Assembly (NCBI RefSeq): GCF_001636615.1
Contig: NZ_LGEK01000053.1
Coordinates: 1 to 32,802 of the forward strand
Length of the DNA stretch: 32,802 nt
Origin: Mucilaginibacter sp. L294
GTDB taxonomy: Bacteria > Bacteroidota > Bacteroidia > Sphingobacteriales > Sphingobacteriaceae
Direction of reading: 5' to 3'
The translations under genes and the position numbers were made by a program. The notes beneath the pieces were generated by a model that saw nothing but the letters and a program-made list of their open reading frames with translations, was not told the origin of the DNA and ran no database searches. Positions 15,196 to 24,311 of this stretch are shown piece after piece; the stretch's first letter is position 1, and every line of letters starts with the position of its first letter.

Positions 15196-16188
15196 TTATT
15201 CTTCGTCTAACTTAAATTTAGACAGGTTCATACCAAAAGATAAGCCTTTTGATTTAACCAGGTCCTGAATTTCGGTTAATGATTTTTTACCAAAGTTCCT
15301 GAATTTTAACATATCAGCAACATCGTAAGAAACCAGGTCTGCAAGGCTGCGGATATCAGCAGCTTTTAAGCAGTTAAGTGCGCGAACTGACAGATCAAGA
15401 TCAACCAATTCTGTTTTAAGGATCTTACGCATGTGTAAGATTTCCTCATCAACTTCTTTAGTTTCTTCTTTAGCCTGTGCTTCAAGCATCATGTTCTCAT
15501 CAGAGAACAGCATGAAGTGCTGGATAAGAATTTTCGCAGCTTGTTTCAAAGCATCCTCAGGATGAATTGAACCATCTGTTGAAATATCAAGGATCAGTTT
15601 CTCGTAATCTGTTTTTTGTTCAACACGATAGTTCTCTAAAGTGTATTTTACATTTTTGATAGGCGTAAAGATAGAGTCGATAGCTATCACACCTACGTTA
15701 GCATCAGGATTTTTGTTTTCCTCGTTGCTGATGTAACCACGGCCTTTAGCAACAGTAAGCTCAACTTCAAGCGTTACGGATGAATCCATGTTACAGATAA
15801 CCAACTCTGGGTTTAATACTTCAAAGTTATTTGAAAACTTGGTAATATCACCTGCTTTAAAAGCATCCTGGCCGTTAATGATCACAAATATTTTCTCATT
15901 ATCGCCCGATTCACCTATCTTTTTAAAACGAACTTGTTTTAAGTTAAGGATGATCTCGGTTACATCTTCAACCACACCTTTGATGGTTGAAAACTCATGC
16001 ATCACACCCGAAAAACGAACCGATGTAATAGCAAAACCTTCTAATGAAGAAAGTAAGATACGACGCAGAGCATTACCAATGGTTACACCGAAGCCTGGTT
16101 CTAACGGACGAAACTCAAACGTGCCATCAAAATCATTTGATTTCTGCATGATAACCTTGTCTGGTTTTTGAAATGCTAAAATTGCCAT
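15196..16188 (-). CDS. rpoA: RNA polymerase subunit alpha
   Basis: This 330-residue protein has the full N-terminal domain (about 1-230), including the [17 protein letters not shown] block that forms the dimer and beta-contact surface, and the C-terminal domain (about 255-320) with [19 protein letters not shown] and [20 protein letters not shown], which binds upstream promoter DNA and activators. The length is normal. The gene lies in the standard place between rpsD and rplQ, 97 bases after rpsD. A perfect terminator-type hairpin follows only ten bases after its stop codon. Confidence 0.98.
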   Translation of the reverse strand: MAILAFQKPDKVIMQKSNDFDGTFEFRPLEPGFGVTIGNALRRILLSSLEGFAITSVRFSGVMHEFSTIKGVVEDVTEIILNLKQVRFKKIGESGDNEKIFVIINGQDAFKAGDITKFSNNFEVLNPELVICNMDSSVTLEVELTVAKGRGYISNEENKNPDANVGVIAIDSIFTPIKNVKYTLENYRVEQKTDYEKLILDISTDGSIHPEDALKQAAKILIQHFMLFSDENMMLEAQAKEETKEVDEEILHMRKILKTELVDLDLSVRALNCLKAADIRSLADLVSYDVADMLKFRNFGKKSLTEIQDLVKSKGLSFGMNLSKFKLDEE

Positions 16189-16285
16189 TTATATCTTTTA
16201 TTTATTGTTAATTAATTTGAATAGATTTTTAACCACGAAAATGATTGACAGAATATGCCAACCATCCCCCGGATAATTATCGTTA

Positions 16286-16894
16286 TTATTTTGAATATAA
16301 CTCGACGATTAAGTTCTCTTTGATATTCTCAGGGATCTCGTCGCGGTTTGGATAGTTTAAGAACTTACCTGATAATTCATCAGCGTTCCACTCTAACCAG
16401 CTATATTTATTTACTTTACGGCCAGCTACTGATGTAGTGATGCTTTCAAGTGATTTTGATTTTTCGCGTACTGCAATAACGTCACCAGCTTTAAGTTGGT
16501 AAGAAGCGATGTTTACAACGCCACCGTTAACAGTAATGTGTTTGTGACCTACTAACTGGCGTGCACCTGAACGTGTAGGAGCAATACCTAAACGGTAAAC
16601 TGCATTATCTAAACGTGCTTCTAAGAATTTTAACAAATTCTCGCCGGTGATGCCTTCTTTAGCAGAAGCTGTATGGAATAAGTTTTCGAACTGACGCTCT
16701 AATACACCGTAAGTGTATTTAACTTTTTGTTTTTCCATTAACTGTACTGCGTACTCAGATTGCTTTCCTCTTCTTTTAGAAGCACCATGCATACCTGGTC
16801 CGTAGTTTTTTCTCTCTAACGCTTTATCCGGACCGAAGATCGGTTCGCGGAACCTACGCGCAATTTTTGATTTGGGGCCTGTGTATCTTGCCAT
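16286..16894 (-). CDS. rpsD: 30S ribosomal protein S4
   Basis: This 202-residue protein binds 16S rRNA early in small-subunit assembly. It begins [20 protein letters not shown] and contains the S4 RNA-binding domain near residues 93-155 ([20 protein letters not shown], then [10 protein letters not shown]). The N-terminus has no cysteine cluster, so this is the zinc-independent form. The ending [20 protein letters not shown] is typical of the family. It lies 67 bases after rpsK. In other bacteria S4 represses the alpha operon; no pseudoknot could be assigned here. Confidence 0.98.
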   Translation of the reverse strand: MARYTGPKSKIARRFREPIFGPDKALERKNYGPGMHGASKRRGKQSEYAVQLMEKQKVKYTYGVLERQFENLFHTASAKEGITGENLLKFLEARLDNAVYRLGIAPTRSGARQLVGHKHITVNGGVVNIASYQLKAGDVIAVREKSKSLESITTSVAGRKVNKYSWLEWNADELSGKFLNYPNRDEIPENIKENLIVELYSK

Positions 16895-16961
16895 TATTTG
16901 TGTGTTTTAAAGTATCAAACAGCCCGCAGCTGCCGAATCTTAGCTTTAAAAAATTAGTGAA

Positions 16962-17351
16962 TTAAACTCTTCTACGTTTTGATGGACGGCAACCGTTGTG
17001 CGGAAGCGGGGTGATGTCCTTTATAGTAGTTACCTCGATACCTGTTGTTTGCAGGGTACGGATAGCAGACTCGCGGCCTGAACCCGGGCCTTTAACAAAC
17101 ACCTCTACTTTACGTAGACCAAGGTCATACGCAACTTTACCGCAATCGCCAGCAGCCTGACCTGCAGCATAAGGGGTGTTCTTTTTAGAACCTTTAAAAC
17201 CCATTTTACCTGCAGAAGACCATGATATAGCCTGCCCGTTTTTGTTGGTAAGGGTGATAATGATGTTGTTAAAAGTTGCGTTAATGTGTGCTTCGCCAAC
17301 TGACTCAACTACTACAATACGCTTTTTGGTAACTTTTTTAGATTTAGCCAT
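16962..17351 (-). CDS. rpsK: 30S ribosomal protein S11
   Basis: This 129-residue protein of the small-subunit platform starts with a Lys-rich segment, then [20 protein letters not shown] and later [17 protein letters not shown]. It ends [18 protein letters not shown], the basic end that contacts 16S rRNA near the E-site mRNA path. Length and blocks are normal. The gap of 127 bases before it holds a 7-bp tandem repeat that starts in the end of rpsM. Confidence 0.98.
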   Translation of the reverse strand: MAKSKKVTKKRIVVVESVGEAHINATFNNIIITLTNKNGQAISWSSAGKMGFKGSKKNTPYAAGQAAGDCGKVAYDLGLRKVEVFVKGPGSGRESAIRTLQTTGIEVTTIKDITPLPHNGCRPSKRRRV

Positions 17352-17447
17352 TTTCTTAATTATTGATTTAATGAATTACTGAGTTAGTGATAACTCGGAC
17401 CCACTAATCGTTTTTATAATTTTATTTATTCCTGGCGCAGGTGTGTA

Positions 17448-17489
17448 TCACTACTCACCAATCACCAATCACTATTTACTATTTAGTAG
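17448..17489. repeat. Seven-base tandem repeat across the rpsM stop codon
   Basis: Six units of seven bases follow each other: TCACTAC, TCACCAA, TCACCAA, TCACTAT, TTACTAT, TTAGTAG. The last units run into the end of rpsM, whose stop (TAG on the minus strand) is at 17479-17481. A small hairpin, GAGTTA-GTGA-TAACTC, lies further on at 17383-17398. Confidence 0.55.
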
Positions 17490-17856
17490 CTTTCTTTTTG
17501 TTAGCAACTGTTTTACGTTTTCCTTTACGGGTACGTGAGTTGTTTTTGGTGCGTTGGCCACGTAGCGGTAAACCTTTACGGTGACGTGTACCACGGTAGC
17601 AACCTATATCCATTAAACGTTTGATGTTAAGCTGAACTTCTGAACGTAGTGAACCTTCAACTTTTACTTTATCGTTGATGATGGTACGGATAGCAGTTAA
17701 CTGATCATCATTCCAATCCTGAACTTTGATGTTAACATCTATACCTGCTTCAGTTAGTATGTTTTGAGCGGTTGTACGGCCTATACCGTAAATGTAGGTT
17801 AAGCCTATCTCGCCTCTTTTATTTTTTGGTAAATCAATACCGGAAATCCTTGCCAT
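17479..17856 (-). CDS. rpsM: 30S ribosomal protein S13
   Basis: This 125-residue protein of the small-subunit head starts [20 protein letters not shown] and holds the helix-hairpin-helix [12 protein letters not shown]. Its basic tail, [20 protein letters not shown] and beyond, reaches toward the P-site tRNA. It forms bridges to the large subunit through L5. The length is normal. It lies 70 bases after rpmJ, and its stop codon falls in a heptamer repeat. Confidence 0.98.
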   Translation of the reverse strand: MARISGIDLPKNKRGEIGLTYIYGIGRTTAQNILTEAGIDVNIKVQDWNDDQLTAIRTIINDKVKVEGSLRSEVQLNIKRLMDIGCYRGTRHRKGLPLRGQRTKNNSRTRKGKRKTVANKKKATK

Positions 17857-17926
17857 ATTTGTTTTTTGTTTTTACGTAATACCGAACGGCGGGCCACCGT
17901 TGTACGGGTCATTACAAATTCTTTAA

Positions 17927-18043
17927 TTATCCCTGACGCTGTTTAAACTTCGGGTTCTTTTTGTTTATCACGTAAAGTTTCCCGTTGCGGCGGATGATCT
18001 TGCAATCAACACTGCGTTTTTTAATGGATGCTCTAACTTTCAT
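17927..18043 (-). CDS. rpmJ: 50S ribosomal protein L36, zinc-free type
   Basis: A short 38-residue gene reads from ATG at 18043 to TAA at 17927: [20 protein letters not shown], then [18 protein letters not shown]. This is plainly L36 (bL36). The usual zinc ligands C11, C27 and H33 are replaced by Ser, Asn and Phe, and only C14 is left, so it is the zinc-independent form. It lies eight bases after infA, in the standard order infA-rpmJ-rpsM. Confidence 0.96.
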   Translation of the reverse strand: MKVRASIKKRSVDCKIIRRNGKLYVINKKNPKFKQRQG

Positions 18044-18051
18044 CTCGTTTA

Positions 18052-18270
18052 TTATTTATATCTGTAGGTTATTCTTCCTTTTGTTAAATCGTATGGGCTC
18101 ATTTCCAGTTTCACTCTGTCGCCAGGTAAAATTTTGATGTAGTGCATACGCATTTTGCCGGATATGTGTGCAATAATCTCGTGGCCGTTTTCAAGTTCAA
18201 CTCTAAACATTGCATTTGATAATGCTTCGCGAATTGTACCATCTTGCTCAATCGAGGATTGTTTTGCCAT
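18052..18270 (-). CDS. infA: Translation initiation factor IF-1
   Basis: This 72-residue protein is one S1/OB-fold domain that binds the A site of the 30S subunit during initiation. It starts [20 protein letters not shown] and has the family blocks [30 protein letters not shown] and [15 protein letters not shown]. The length is the family standard. It stands between map (63 bases upstream) and rpmJ (eight bases downstream). Confidence 0.98.
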   Translation of the reverse strand: MAKQSSIEQDGTIREALSNAMFRVELENGHEIIAHISGKMRMHYIKILPGDRVKLEMSPYDLTKGRITYRYK

Positions 18271-18333
18271 ATTTTACTGATTATTACTTAATTATCCGCC
18301 CTGAAAGCGGGATGCAAAATTAATAAAAATTAT

Positions 18334-19125
18334 TTAATTATTATTCTTTTCTTCTAAAACTTTATCAATGTATTCAAACGTCGATAAAATGTCGGGTTTT
18401 CCCTTACCAACAGCTACGGTATGCTCGTAATGTGCCGATGGTTTTTTATCAACCGTTGATACGGTCCATCCATCATCCCAAAACTTAACACCCGCGCGGC
18501 CTGCATTGATCATCGGTTCAATGGCAATTACCATCCCTTCCTCTAACTTAATGCCCGACCCGCGTTTACCATAGTTTGGCACTTCAGGTTTTTCATGCAG
18601 GCGTATACCTACACCGTGGCCAACCAACTCCTTAACAACGCCAAAACCATGCTTCTCGGCATGTTCCTGAACCGCGTAGCCAATATCGCCAATGCGCATA
18701 CCTACTACGGCTTTTGCAACACCAAGATCTAAACATTCCCTGGTAACGCGCATCAATGTTTTGGTAGTTTCGTCTACTTCGCCAATAGCATATGTAAATG
18801 CCGAATCGCCAAAGTATTTATTAAGGATCACACCGCAATCAACCGATACCAGGTCACCTTCAACCAAAACATGTTTGCTTGGGAAACCGTGTACCACCTG
18901 GTCATTAAGCGATATGCACAATGAGTAAGGGAAGCCGTTATAGTTTAAAAATGCCGGAACCCCTCCGTTGTCACGGATAAAGGTTTCGGCAAGTTTATTC
19001 AATTCCATTGTAGTAACACCCGGGGCAATAATTTTAGCTACTTCCGCGTGTGTTTTAGAAACAAGTAAAGAACTTTCTCTTATGAGTTCTATCTCTTCGA
19101 CAGACTTATAATTGATCTTTGGCAT
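18334..19125 (-). CDS. map: Methionine aminopeptidase type I
   Basis: This 263-residue enzyme removes the initiator methionine from new proteins. The metal ligands are D96 in SVDCG, D107 in GDSAF, H170 in GHGVG, E203 in AIEPM and E234 in YEHTV, and the active-site histidines H79 (VVHGFPS) and H177 (RLHEKP) are also present. The N-terminal zinc-finger extension seen in some family members is absent. Its place just after secY (seven bases) is the common spc-operon order and couples it to secretion and ribosome genes. Confidence 0.97.
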   Translation of the reverse strand: MPKINYKSVEEIELIRESSLLVSKTHAEVAKIIAPGVTTMELNKLAETFIRDNGGVPAFLNYNGFPYSLCISLNDQVVHGFPSKHVLVEGDLVSVDCGVILNKYFGDSAFTYAIGEVDETTKTLMRVTRECLDLGVAKAVVGMRIGDIGYAVQEHAEKHGFGVVKELVGHGVGIRLHEKPEVPNYGKRGSGIKLEEGMVIAIEPMINAGRAGVKFWDDGWTVSTVDKKPSAHYEHTVAVGKGKPDILSTFEYIDKVLEEKNNN

Positions 19126-19132
19126 GTATTAA

Positions 19133-20476
19133 TTAGATAACTGGCGGGGTAGCACCTGTTGCTGTAGGGATACTTGCACGGCCTTTTATCCTGCCTGTTT
19201 TCATCAACCCGTCGTAATGACGCATTAACAAATGGCTCTCTACCTGCTGTAAAGTATCTAAAACTACACCCACAAGGATGATCAATGATGTTCCACCAAA
19301 AAATCTTGCAAACAAACTGCTTACGCCTACCAAACTGGCCAGGGCCGGTATAATAGCAATAATGGCTAAGAAAATAGAACCCGGTAAAGTTATTTTAGAG
19401 ATTACCCCGTCAATAAAATCAGCCGTGCTTTTACCTGGTTTAATACCCGGGATAAAGCCACCGTTCTTTTTCATATCATCAGCCATCTGGTTAGGATTAA
19501 CTGTAATGGCAGTATAGAAGTAAGTGAATAGTATAATTAATATACCAAACGTTAAGTTATGCTGCCAAGAGTTGTAGTTTGATAATGCTATCAAAATACC
19601 GTTTGCACTTGCATTAGGAAAAAATTGTGATACTGTTGCCGGTATAAACATTAATGCCTGCGCAAATATGATAGGCATTACACCTGCAGCATTTACCTTT
19701 AAAGGTATATACTGGCGCACGCCACCATACTGTTTGTTACCTACAATACGTTTTGCGTATTGTACCGCAATTTTACGTGTACCCTGCACTATTAGTATGG
19801 TAAACATTACCACACCAAGCAGTGCAACAATTTCAATAATAAAGCCAATTAAACCACCTGCACCGCCCGTACGAGATTGAAACTCTACTACAAACGCGCT
19901 TGGTAACTGAGCAATAATACCCACCATGATGATCAATGAGATACCGTTACCAATACCCTTATCAGTGATCTTCTCGCCCAACCACATTACAAATAAGGTA
20001 CCTGCAGTTAATACGCAAGTATTTAATATAGTAAAGTATGGGTTAGAGATAAGCATTGCATCAGCGCTTACCTGCGATTTTAAGTAGCCTATAGCCTGCA
20101 GCGCAGTAATACCTATAGTTAGGTACCGTGTCCACTGGTTAATTTTGTTACGGCCGCTCTCGCCTTCTTTTTGCAGTTTAATGAAGTAAGGTACCGCAAT
20201 ACCCAACAGCTGCACCACAATTGAAGCAGATATGTAAGGCATAACACCTAATGCCAAAATAGACGAACGTGAGAACGAACCTCCGGCAAACATGTTTAAT
20301 AGCCCTACAAGGCCTTCTTTGTTTTGGGTATTATTAAGTGATGCCGCGTTTACACCCGGCAAAACAATATACGAACCAACACGATATATCAAAAGAAATA
20401 AGAGTGTGTTTATAATACGCACTCTTAGATCTTCAATTTTCCAGATATTGGATAATGTGGTGAAAAATTTCTTCAT
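19133..20476 (-). CDS. secY: Protein translocase subunit SecY
   Basis: This 447-residue inner-membrane protein has ten membrane helices and forms the Sec channel with SecE and SecG. Family blocks seen are the N-terminal RVGSYIVLPGVNAASL, the plug region GGSFSRSSILALGVMPYISA (about 66-85), and the late MADDMKKNGGFIPGIKPGKS, which binds SecA or the ribosome. The C-terminal half ends with DTLQQVESHLLMRHYDGLM. It lies five bases after rplO, so it is expressed with the ribosomal genes. Confidence 0.98.
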   Translation of the reverse strand: MKKFFTTLSNIWKIEDLRVRIINTLLFLLIYRVGSYIVLPGVNAASLNNTQNKEGLVGLLNMFAGGSFSRSSILALGVMPYISASIVVQLLGIAVPYFIKLQKEGESGRNKINQWTRYLTIGITALQAIGYLKSQVSADAMLISNPYFTILNTCVLTAGTLFVMWLGEKITDKGIGNGISLIIMVGIIAQLPSAFVVEFQSRTGGAGGLIGFIIEIVALLGVVMFTILIVQGTRKIAVQYAKRIVGNKQYGGVRQYIPLKVNAAGVMPIIFAQALMFIPATVSQFFPNASANGILIALSNYNSWQHNLTFGILIILFTYFYTAITVNPNQMADDMKKNGGFIPGIKPGKSTADFIDGVISKITLPGSIFLAIIAIIPALASLVGVSSLFARFFGGTSLIILVGVVLDTLQQVESHLLMRHYDGLMKTGRIKGRASIPTATGATPPVI

Positions 20477-20481
20477 CGAAA

Positions 20482-20928
20482 TTATAACTTTACAATAGTT
20501 CCGCCGGCTGCTTCAATAGCTTTTTGTGCAGTAGCAGTAAATGCGTGTGCTTTAACCTCTAATTTAGCTTTTAATTCGCCACGACCAAGTATTTTTACTA
20601 AATCGTTACGAGACGCTAAACCATGCTCTTTCAAGATATCGAAATCAACTGTTGCCAGTGAATATTTCTCAACCAGTTGTTGCAGAACATCAAGGTTTAC
20701 ACCTGTATATTCAACACGGTTAGGGTTTTTAAAACCAACCTTAGGCACACGGCGTTGTAATGGCATCTGGCCACCTTCAAAACCCACCTTGGTAGATGTA
20801 CCTGAACGTGAACCGGCACCTTTATGGCCACGGGTTGATGTACCGCCACGGCCAGAACCTGTACCACGGCCAATTCTTTTTCTATTTTTAGTAGAACCTT
20901 CTGCAGGTTTAAGATTACTTAAATTCAT
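20482..20928 (-). CDS. rplO: 50S ribosomal protein L15
   Basis: This 148-residue protein of the large subunit has a long basic, Gly-rich N-terminal extension, GRGTGSGRGGTSTRGHKGAG, that threads into 23S rRNA, and a globular C-terminal half starting near PNRVEYTGVNLDVL. It begins MNLSNLKPAEGSTKNRKRIG, the family start. The gene lies four bases after rpmD and five before secY. Confidence 0.98.
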   Translation of the reverse strand: MNLSNLKPAEGSTKNRKRIGRGTGSGRGGTSTRGHKGAGSRSGTSTKVGFEGGQMPLQRRVPKVGFKNPNRVEYTGVNLDVLQQLVEKYSLATVDFDILKEHGLASRNDLVKILGRGELKAKLEVKAHAFTATAQKAIEAAGGTIVKL

Positions 20929-20932
20929 GATA

Positions 20933-21112
20933 TTAAATATTTTCTACTGCTACCAGGTGGTTAACTTTTCTAACCATACCAATAATAGCCGCAGTGGCTT
21001 CAACTTCCACGCTGTGGTTAATTTTCTTAAGGCCTAAGGCCTCAACGGTTTTCTTTTGGCGCTCGCTTCTGTCGATAACGCTTTTGATCTGTGTTATTTT
21101 AATTTTCGACAT
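20933..21112 (-). CDS. rpmD: 50S ribosomal protein L30
   Basis: A 59-residue gene reads from ATG at 21112 to TAA at 20933, starting [20 protein letters not shown] and ending with [13 protein letters not shown]. The block [18 protein letters not shown] is the characteristic L30 (uL30) helix-strand part. It sits six bases after rpsE and four before rplO, the fixed position of rpmD in the spc operon. The length is the usual one. Confidence 0.96.
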   Translation of the reverse strand: MSKIKITQIKSVIDRSERQKKTVEALGLKKINHSVEVEATAAIIGMVRKVNHLVAVENI

Positions 21113-21118
21113 GACTGA

Positions 21119-21637
21119 TTATCCGTTAAATACTTTACCTAAACTAATACCGCGTTGTTGCGCTACAGTAACTGCATCACGTAATTGTGATAATGCAGAT
21201 ACGGTTGCTTTAACCACGTTGTGCGGGTTTGATGATCCTTTTGATTTTGCCAATACATTGTGTATCCCGGCAGATTCTAATACCGCACGCATCGCACCAC
21301 CAGCTATTACACCGGTACCGTTTGCAGCAGGTTTTAAGAATACAAAACCACCAGAGAATTTACCTATTTGCTCATGCGGGATAGTGTTGTTGATAATCGG
21401 AACTTTAACTAAGTTCTTTTTAGCATCATCAATACCTTTTGCAATTGCTTCGGTAACTTCTTTTGCTTTACCCAAACCGTAACCTACAACACCGTTCTCA
21501 TCACCTACTACCACAATGGCAGAAAAGCTGAATGTACGGCCACCTTTGGTTACTTTGGCTACACGTTGTATGCTCACCAGGCGATCTTTTAATTCGATCT
21601 CGCTGGTTTTTACTCTTTTTATGTTGATTGTTGACAT
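21119..21637 (-). CDS. rpsE: 30S ribosomal protein S5
   Basis: This 172-residue protein helps decoding accuracy and the mRNA entry channel. It contains the RNA-binding N-terminal domain with [20 protein letters not shown] and [20 protein letters not shown], and the C-terminal ribosomal-fold part with [20 protein letters not shown]. The N-terminus ([20 protein letters not shown]) is a typical Bacteroidota start. It lies 12 bases after rplR. Confidence 0.98.
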   Translation of the reverse strand: MSTINIKRVKTSEIELKDRLVSIQRVAKVTKGGRTFSFSAIVVVGDENGVVGYGLGKAKEVTEAIAKGIDDAKKNLVKVPIINNTIPHEQIGKFSGGFVFLKPAANGTGVIAGGAMRAVLESAGIHNVLAKSKGSSNPHNVVKATVSALSQLRDAVTVAQQRGISLGKVFNG

Positions 21638-21649
21638 TTCCGTTTTCGA

Positions 21650-21997
21650 TTAAAAGTTTAAACCACCTTCACGTGCACCTTCAGCCAGTGATTTAACACG
21701 GCCATGATACAGGTAACCATTCCTGTCAAAAACTACATCTTTAATACCTGCGGCAATAGCTTTTTCAGCTACTAATTTACCTACAGCTACCGATTGATCT
21801 GACTTTGTTGTACCGCTTGCTACAAAATCTTTTGATAATGATGAAGCAGATACAATAGTTTTTCCTGTTACATCGTCAATGATTTGTGCATAGATGCCTT
21901 TGTTGCTTCTGAATACAGATAGACGAGGGCGTGCTGTTGAACCTGAAAGGCGTTTTCTGATGCCTTTTTTAATCCTGTCTCTTCTTGATAATTTCAT
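21650..21997 (-). CDS. rplR: 50S ribosomal protein L18
   Basis: This 115-residue protein binds 5S rRNA and brings it to the large subunit. It starts [20 protein letters not shown], then [20 protein letters not shown], and ends with [20 protein letters not shown] before its final GREGGLNF. All are standard blocks and the length is normal. It follows rplF with five bases between and overlaps nothing. Confidence 0.98.
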   Translation of the reverse strand: MKLSRRDRIKKGIRKRLSGSTARPRLSVFRSNKGIYAQIIDDVTGKTIVSASSLSKDFVASGTTKSDQSVAVGKLVAEKAIAAGIKDVVFDRNGYLYHGRVKSLAEGAREGGLNF

Positions 21998-22002
21998 GAC
22001 GA

Positions 22003-22560
22003 TTATTTTTTAGATGCTGATTTACCTGCTTTTCTTCTCAATACTTCGCCAACAAACTTGATACCTTTACCTTTGTAAGGCTCTGGTGTACGTAACGAGC
22101 GTATTTTTGCCGCTACCTGACCGATCAATTGTTTATCGTTTGATTCCAGGATGATTGTTGGGTTTTTACCCTTCTCAGCAGTGGTTGTAACTTTAATTTC
22201 TTGTGGTAATTGAAACACATAGTGGTGAGAGTAACCCAACACTAAATCTAATGTGTTACCAGTGTTAGTTGCGCGGTAACCCACACCCACTAATTCCTGC
22301 TCAATTTTGTAACCTGTGGTTACGCCAACTACCATGTTATTGATAAGCGAACGGTATAAACCGTGCAGCGCTTTGTGACGTTTCTGGTCAGACGGGCGTT
22401 TAACTAATAAATTACCCTCTTCTTGCTCAATGATGATATCTCTATCAACTGCCTGTTGCAATTCACCTTTTGGGCCTTTAACGGTAACAACATTATCTGC
22501 TGATACTGTAACGGTAACACCGCTGGTTATTGCAATAGGTGCTTTTCCTATTCTTGACAT
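22003..22560 (-). CDS. rplF: 50S ribosomal protein L6
   Basis: This 185-residue protein has two similar domains and sits near the GTPase centre. It starts [20 protein letters not shown] and contains GPKGEL, GVGYRA and [20 protein letters not shown], the signature of the C-terminal domain. An AGGAGG Shine-Dalgarno site lies ten bases before the ATG, which is rare in this window. It follows rpsH after 17 bases. Confidence 0.98.
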   Translation of the reverse strand: MSRIGKAPIAITSGVTVTVSADNVVTVKGPKGELQQAVDRDIIIEQEEGNLLVKRPSDQKRHKALHGLYRSLINNMVVGVTTGYKIEQELVGVGYRATNTGNTLDLVLGYSHHYVFQLPQEIKVTTTAEKGKNPTIILESNDKQLIGQVAAKIRSLRTPEPYKGKGIKFVGEVLRRKAGKSASKK

Positions 22561-22570
22561 TGCTTAATTT

Positions 22571-22576
22571 CCTCCT
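22571..22576 (-). promoter_or_regulatory. Shine-Dalgarno site of rplF
   Basis: AGGAGG on the minus strand, ten bases before the rplF ATG. The following bases AAATTAAG are the same as those after the rplE site, so the two starts share GGAGGAAATTAAG-N-AATG. Confidence 0.7.
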
Positions 22577-22577
22577 A

Positions 22578-22976
22578 TTAATAAACGTAGCATAAAACTT
22601 CGCCACCTACATTCTGCGTACGCGCTTCTTTATCGGTCATTACACCTTTAGAAGTTGACAGGATAGCGATACCTAAACCATTTAACACACGCGGCAGGTT
22701 GTCCATGCCAGCGTATTTCCTCAAACCTGGTTTACTAATACGAGAAATGCTGCGGATAGCAGGGATCTTAGTTATCGGGTGGTATTTCAAAGCAACTTTG
22801 ATAGTGCCTTGTGGACCATTGTCCTCAAACTTGTAATTAGCAATGTAACCTTTTTCGAAAAGCACTTTAGTGATTTCCTTTTTCAGATTTGATGCAGGAA
22901 TTTCAACAACCCTATGGTTGGCTTTAATAGCATTCCTTACTCTTGTAAGATAATCTGCGATTGGATCTGTATTCAT
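22578..22976 (-). CDS. rpsH: 30S ribosomal protein S8
   Basis: This 132-residue protein binds the central domain of 16S rRNA. It starts [20 protein letters not shown] and ends with [20 protein letters not shown] and [10 protein letters not shown], the family's C-terminal block. In E. coli S8 represses the spc operon by binding mRNA near rplE; nothing comparable was identified here. A terminator-like hairpin and 158 bases of non-coding sequence separate it from rpsN, a much longer gap than between most genes of the cluster. Confidence 0.98.
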   Translation of the reverse strand: MNTDPIADYLTRVRNAIKANHRVVEIPASNLKKEITKVLFEKGYIANYKFEDNGPQGTIKVALKYHPITKIPAIRSISRISKPGLRKYAGMDNLPRVLNGLGIAILSTSKGVMTDKEARTQNVGGEVLCYVY

Positions 22977-23065
22977 TATTGTTGTTTATGATAGTGGTTT
23001 CCTCCCAGTAACATCCCGGGCGACCTGCTATCGGTTAATTTTTCTTTTAAAATTCGAGCCGCGAA

Positions 23066-23108
23066 AATACAAAAAATTCAAAACATATTTAGGGTACGTT
23101 TTGAATTC
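23066..23108 (-). terminator. Terminator-like hairpin between rpsN and rpsH
   Basis: On the minus strand, AAGAATTCAAAAC pairs with GTTTTGAATTTTT (13 bp with one G-U pair) around a 13-base loop, and the descending arm runs into TTTTTTGTATTTT. It begins about 25 bases after the rpsN stop. Being AT-rich, the stem is weaker than the other two terminators but has the right shape for partial termination. Confidence 0.6.
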
Positions 23109-23134
23109 TTAATTGCTTACGAATTATTTGGTAA

Positions 23135-23404
23135 TTACCAGCTTGCTTTTTTAACGCCCGGTATTTTACCAGCTAATGCCATATCACGGAATGTTACACG
23201 TGATATACCAAACTGACGCATGTACCCACGCGGACGGCCTGTTAATTTACAACGGTTATGCAATTTTACCGGTGATGATGCCTTAGGTAATTTATCTAAG
23301 CCTATATAATCGCCGGCTGCTTTTAACGCTGCTCTTTTTTCAGCAAATTTTGCTACTAATTTGGCACGTTTTACTTCACGAGCCTTTACGCCTTCTTTAG
23401 CCAT
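23135..23404 (-). CDS. rpsN: 30S ribosomal protein S14, zinc-free type
   Basis: The chosen start at 23404 ([20 protein letters not shown]) gives 89 residues, the length of the zinc-independent S14. The C-terminal half [20 protein letters not shown] and IPGVKKASW is diagnostic. There is no CxxC pair, unlike the zinc-binding 61-residue form. The frame is open to 23440 upstream, but that part lies within rplE and is not conserved. Its ATG overlaps the end of rplE by eight bases, so translation is probably coupled. S14 is in the small-subunit head. Confidence 0.97.
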   Translation of the reverse strand: MAKEGVKAREVKRAKLVAKFAEKRAALKAAGDYIGLDKLPKASSPVKLHNRCKLTGRPRGYMRQFGISRVTFRDMALAGKIPGVKKASW

Positions 23405-23966
23405 TGTTAGTTGGTGTTTGATTTTTAAATGGTAAACCAAATTGTTTCAGTAACTCCAATGCTTCAACATCGTTTGTTGCCGAGGTTACAAAGGTAATAT
23501 CCATACCTTGAATTTTATTGATCTTGTCAATATTGATCTCAGGGAATATGATCTGCTCTGATATACCTAAAGTATAGTTTCCGCGCCCGTCAAAACCTTT
23601 GTCGTTGATACCTTTAAAGTCACGTATACGTGGCAGGGCAACAGCAATTAAACGGTCTAAAAACTCATACATTGTATTATCGCGTAAAGTTACACGTACA
23701 CCAATTGGCATACCTTTACGTAATTTAAAGTTTGAGATATCCTTCTTTGATTTTGAAGAAACTGCTTGCTGGCCAGTGATGGTTGTAAGCTCGGTGATGG
23801 TATTCTCGATAAGTTTTTTATCGGTAGTAGCACCGCCAACACCCTGGTTGATCGCAATTTTTTGCAATTTAGGAACCTGCATTACGCTTTTATAGGCAAA
23901 TTTTTCCTTAAGCGCTGTGCGGATATCTTCCTTATATTTTGTTTTTAATCTTGGTATGTAAGTCAT
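23397..23966 (-). CDS. rplE: 50S ribosomal protein L5
   Basis: This 189-residue protein binds 5S rRNA and the P-site tRNA and bridges to S13. It shows [20 protein letters not shown] near the N-terminus, [20 protein letters not shown] in the middle, then [12 protein letters not shown] and [20 protein letters not shown]. Its ATG overlaps the last base of the rplX stop (TAATG), and a GGAGG Shine-Dalgarno site lies ten bases upstream inside rplX. Its own end overlaps the start of rpsN by eight bases. Such overlaps suggest coupled translation. Confidence 0.98.
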   Translation of the reverse strand: MTYIPRLKTKYKEDIRTALKEKFAYKSVMQVPKLQKIAINQGVGGATTDKKLIENTITELTTITGQQAVSSKSKKDISNFKLRKGMPIGVRVTLRDNTMYEFLDRLIAVALPRIRDFKGINDKGFDGRGNYTLGISEQIIFPEINIDKINKIQGMDITFVTSATNDVEALELLKQFGLPFKNQTPTNNG

Positions 23967-24310
23967 TACTTAATTTCCTCCCCTGATTTTTTTGATACTC
24001 TAACCAATTTGCCGGCATCGTTTAATTTACGGCCAACGCGGGTTGTTTTACCTGTTGAAGGTTCAACCAGTGCCAGGTTAGAGATATGTATAGCAGCTTC
24101 CTGCTTTACAATCCCACCGTTAGGGTTGGCTGCATTAGGCTTAGTGTGTTTTGATACCAGGTTGGCACCTTCAACAATAGCCCTGTTTTTATCAATGATA
24201 ATTTCAACTATTTTACCTTGTGAACCTTTTGAGTCACCGGCAATTACCTTAACCAAATCACCCTTACGGATCTTTAATTTGGCTGGTTTTGTGTTTTTCT
24301 TACTTTCCAT
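23966..24310 (-). CDS. rplX: 50S ribosomal protein L24
   Basis: This 114-residue KOW-domain protein is one of the first to bind 23S rRNA. It contains [20 protein letters not shown] (the KOW motif) and [15 protein letters not shown]. The start is one base after the rplN stop, with a well-placed GGAGGT eight bases before the ATG. The stop shares one base with the rplE start. Length is slightly longer than E. coli L24 (104). Confidence 0.98.
   Translation of the reverse strand: MESKKNTKPAKLKIRKGDLVKVIAGDSKGSQGKIVEIIIDKNRAIVEGANLVSKHTKPNAANPNGGIVKQEAAIHISNLALVEPSTGKTTRVGRKLNDAGKLVRVSKKSGEEIK
23977..23981 (-). promoter_or_regulatory. Shine-Dalgarno site of rplE
   Basis: GGAGG on the minus strand, ten bases before the rplE ATG and inside the last codons of rplX. 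It is followed by AAATTAAGTA, nearly the same as at rplF. Confidence 0.65.
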
Positions 24311-24311
24311 A

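Noticed and set aside
22977..23065. A promoter for rpsH after the hairpin
   Set aside because: TATTTTCG is a near match, but no TTTG stands about 19 bases before it.
23405..23440. A 12-residue extension of S14
   Set aside because: It lies within the rplE coding region and the conserved S14 start MAKEGVK begins at 23404.
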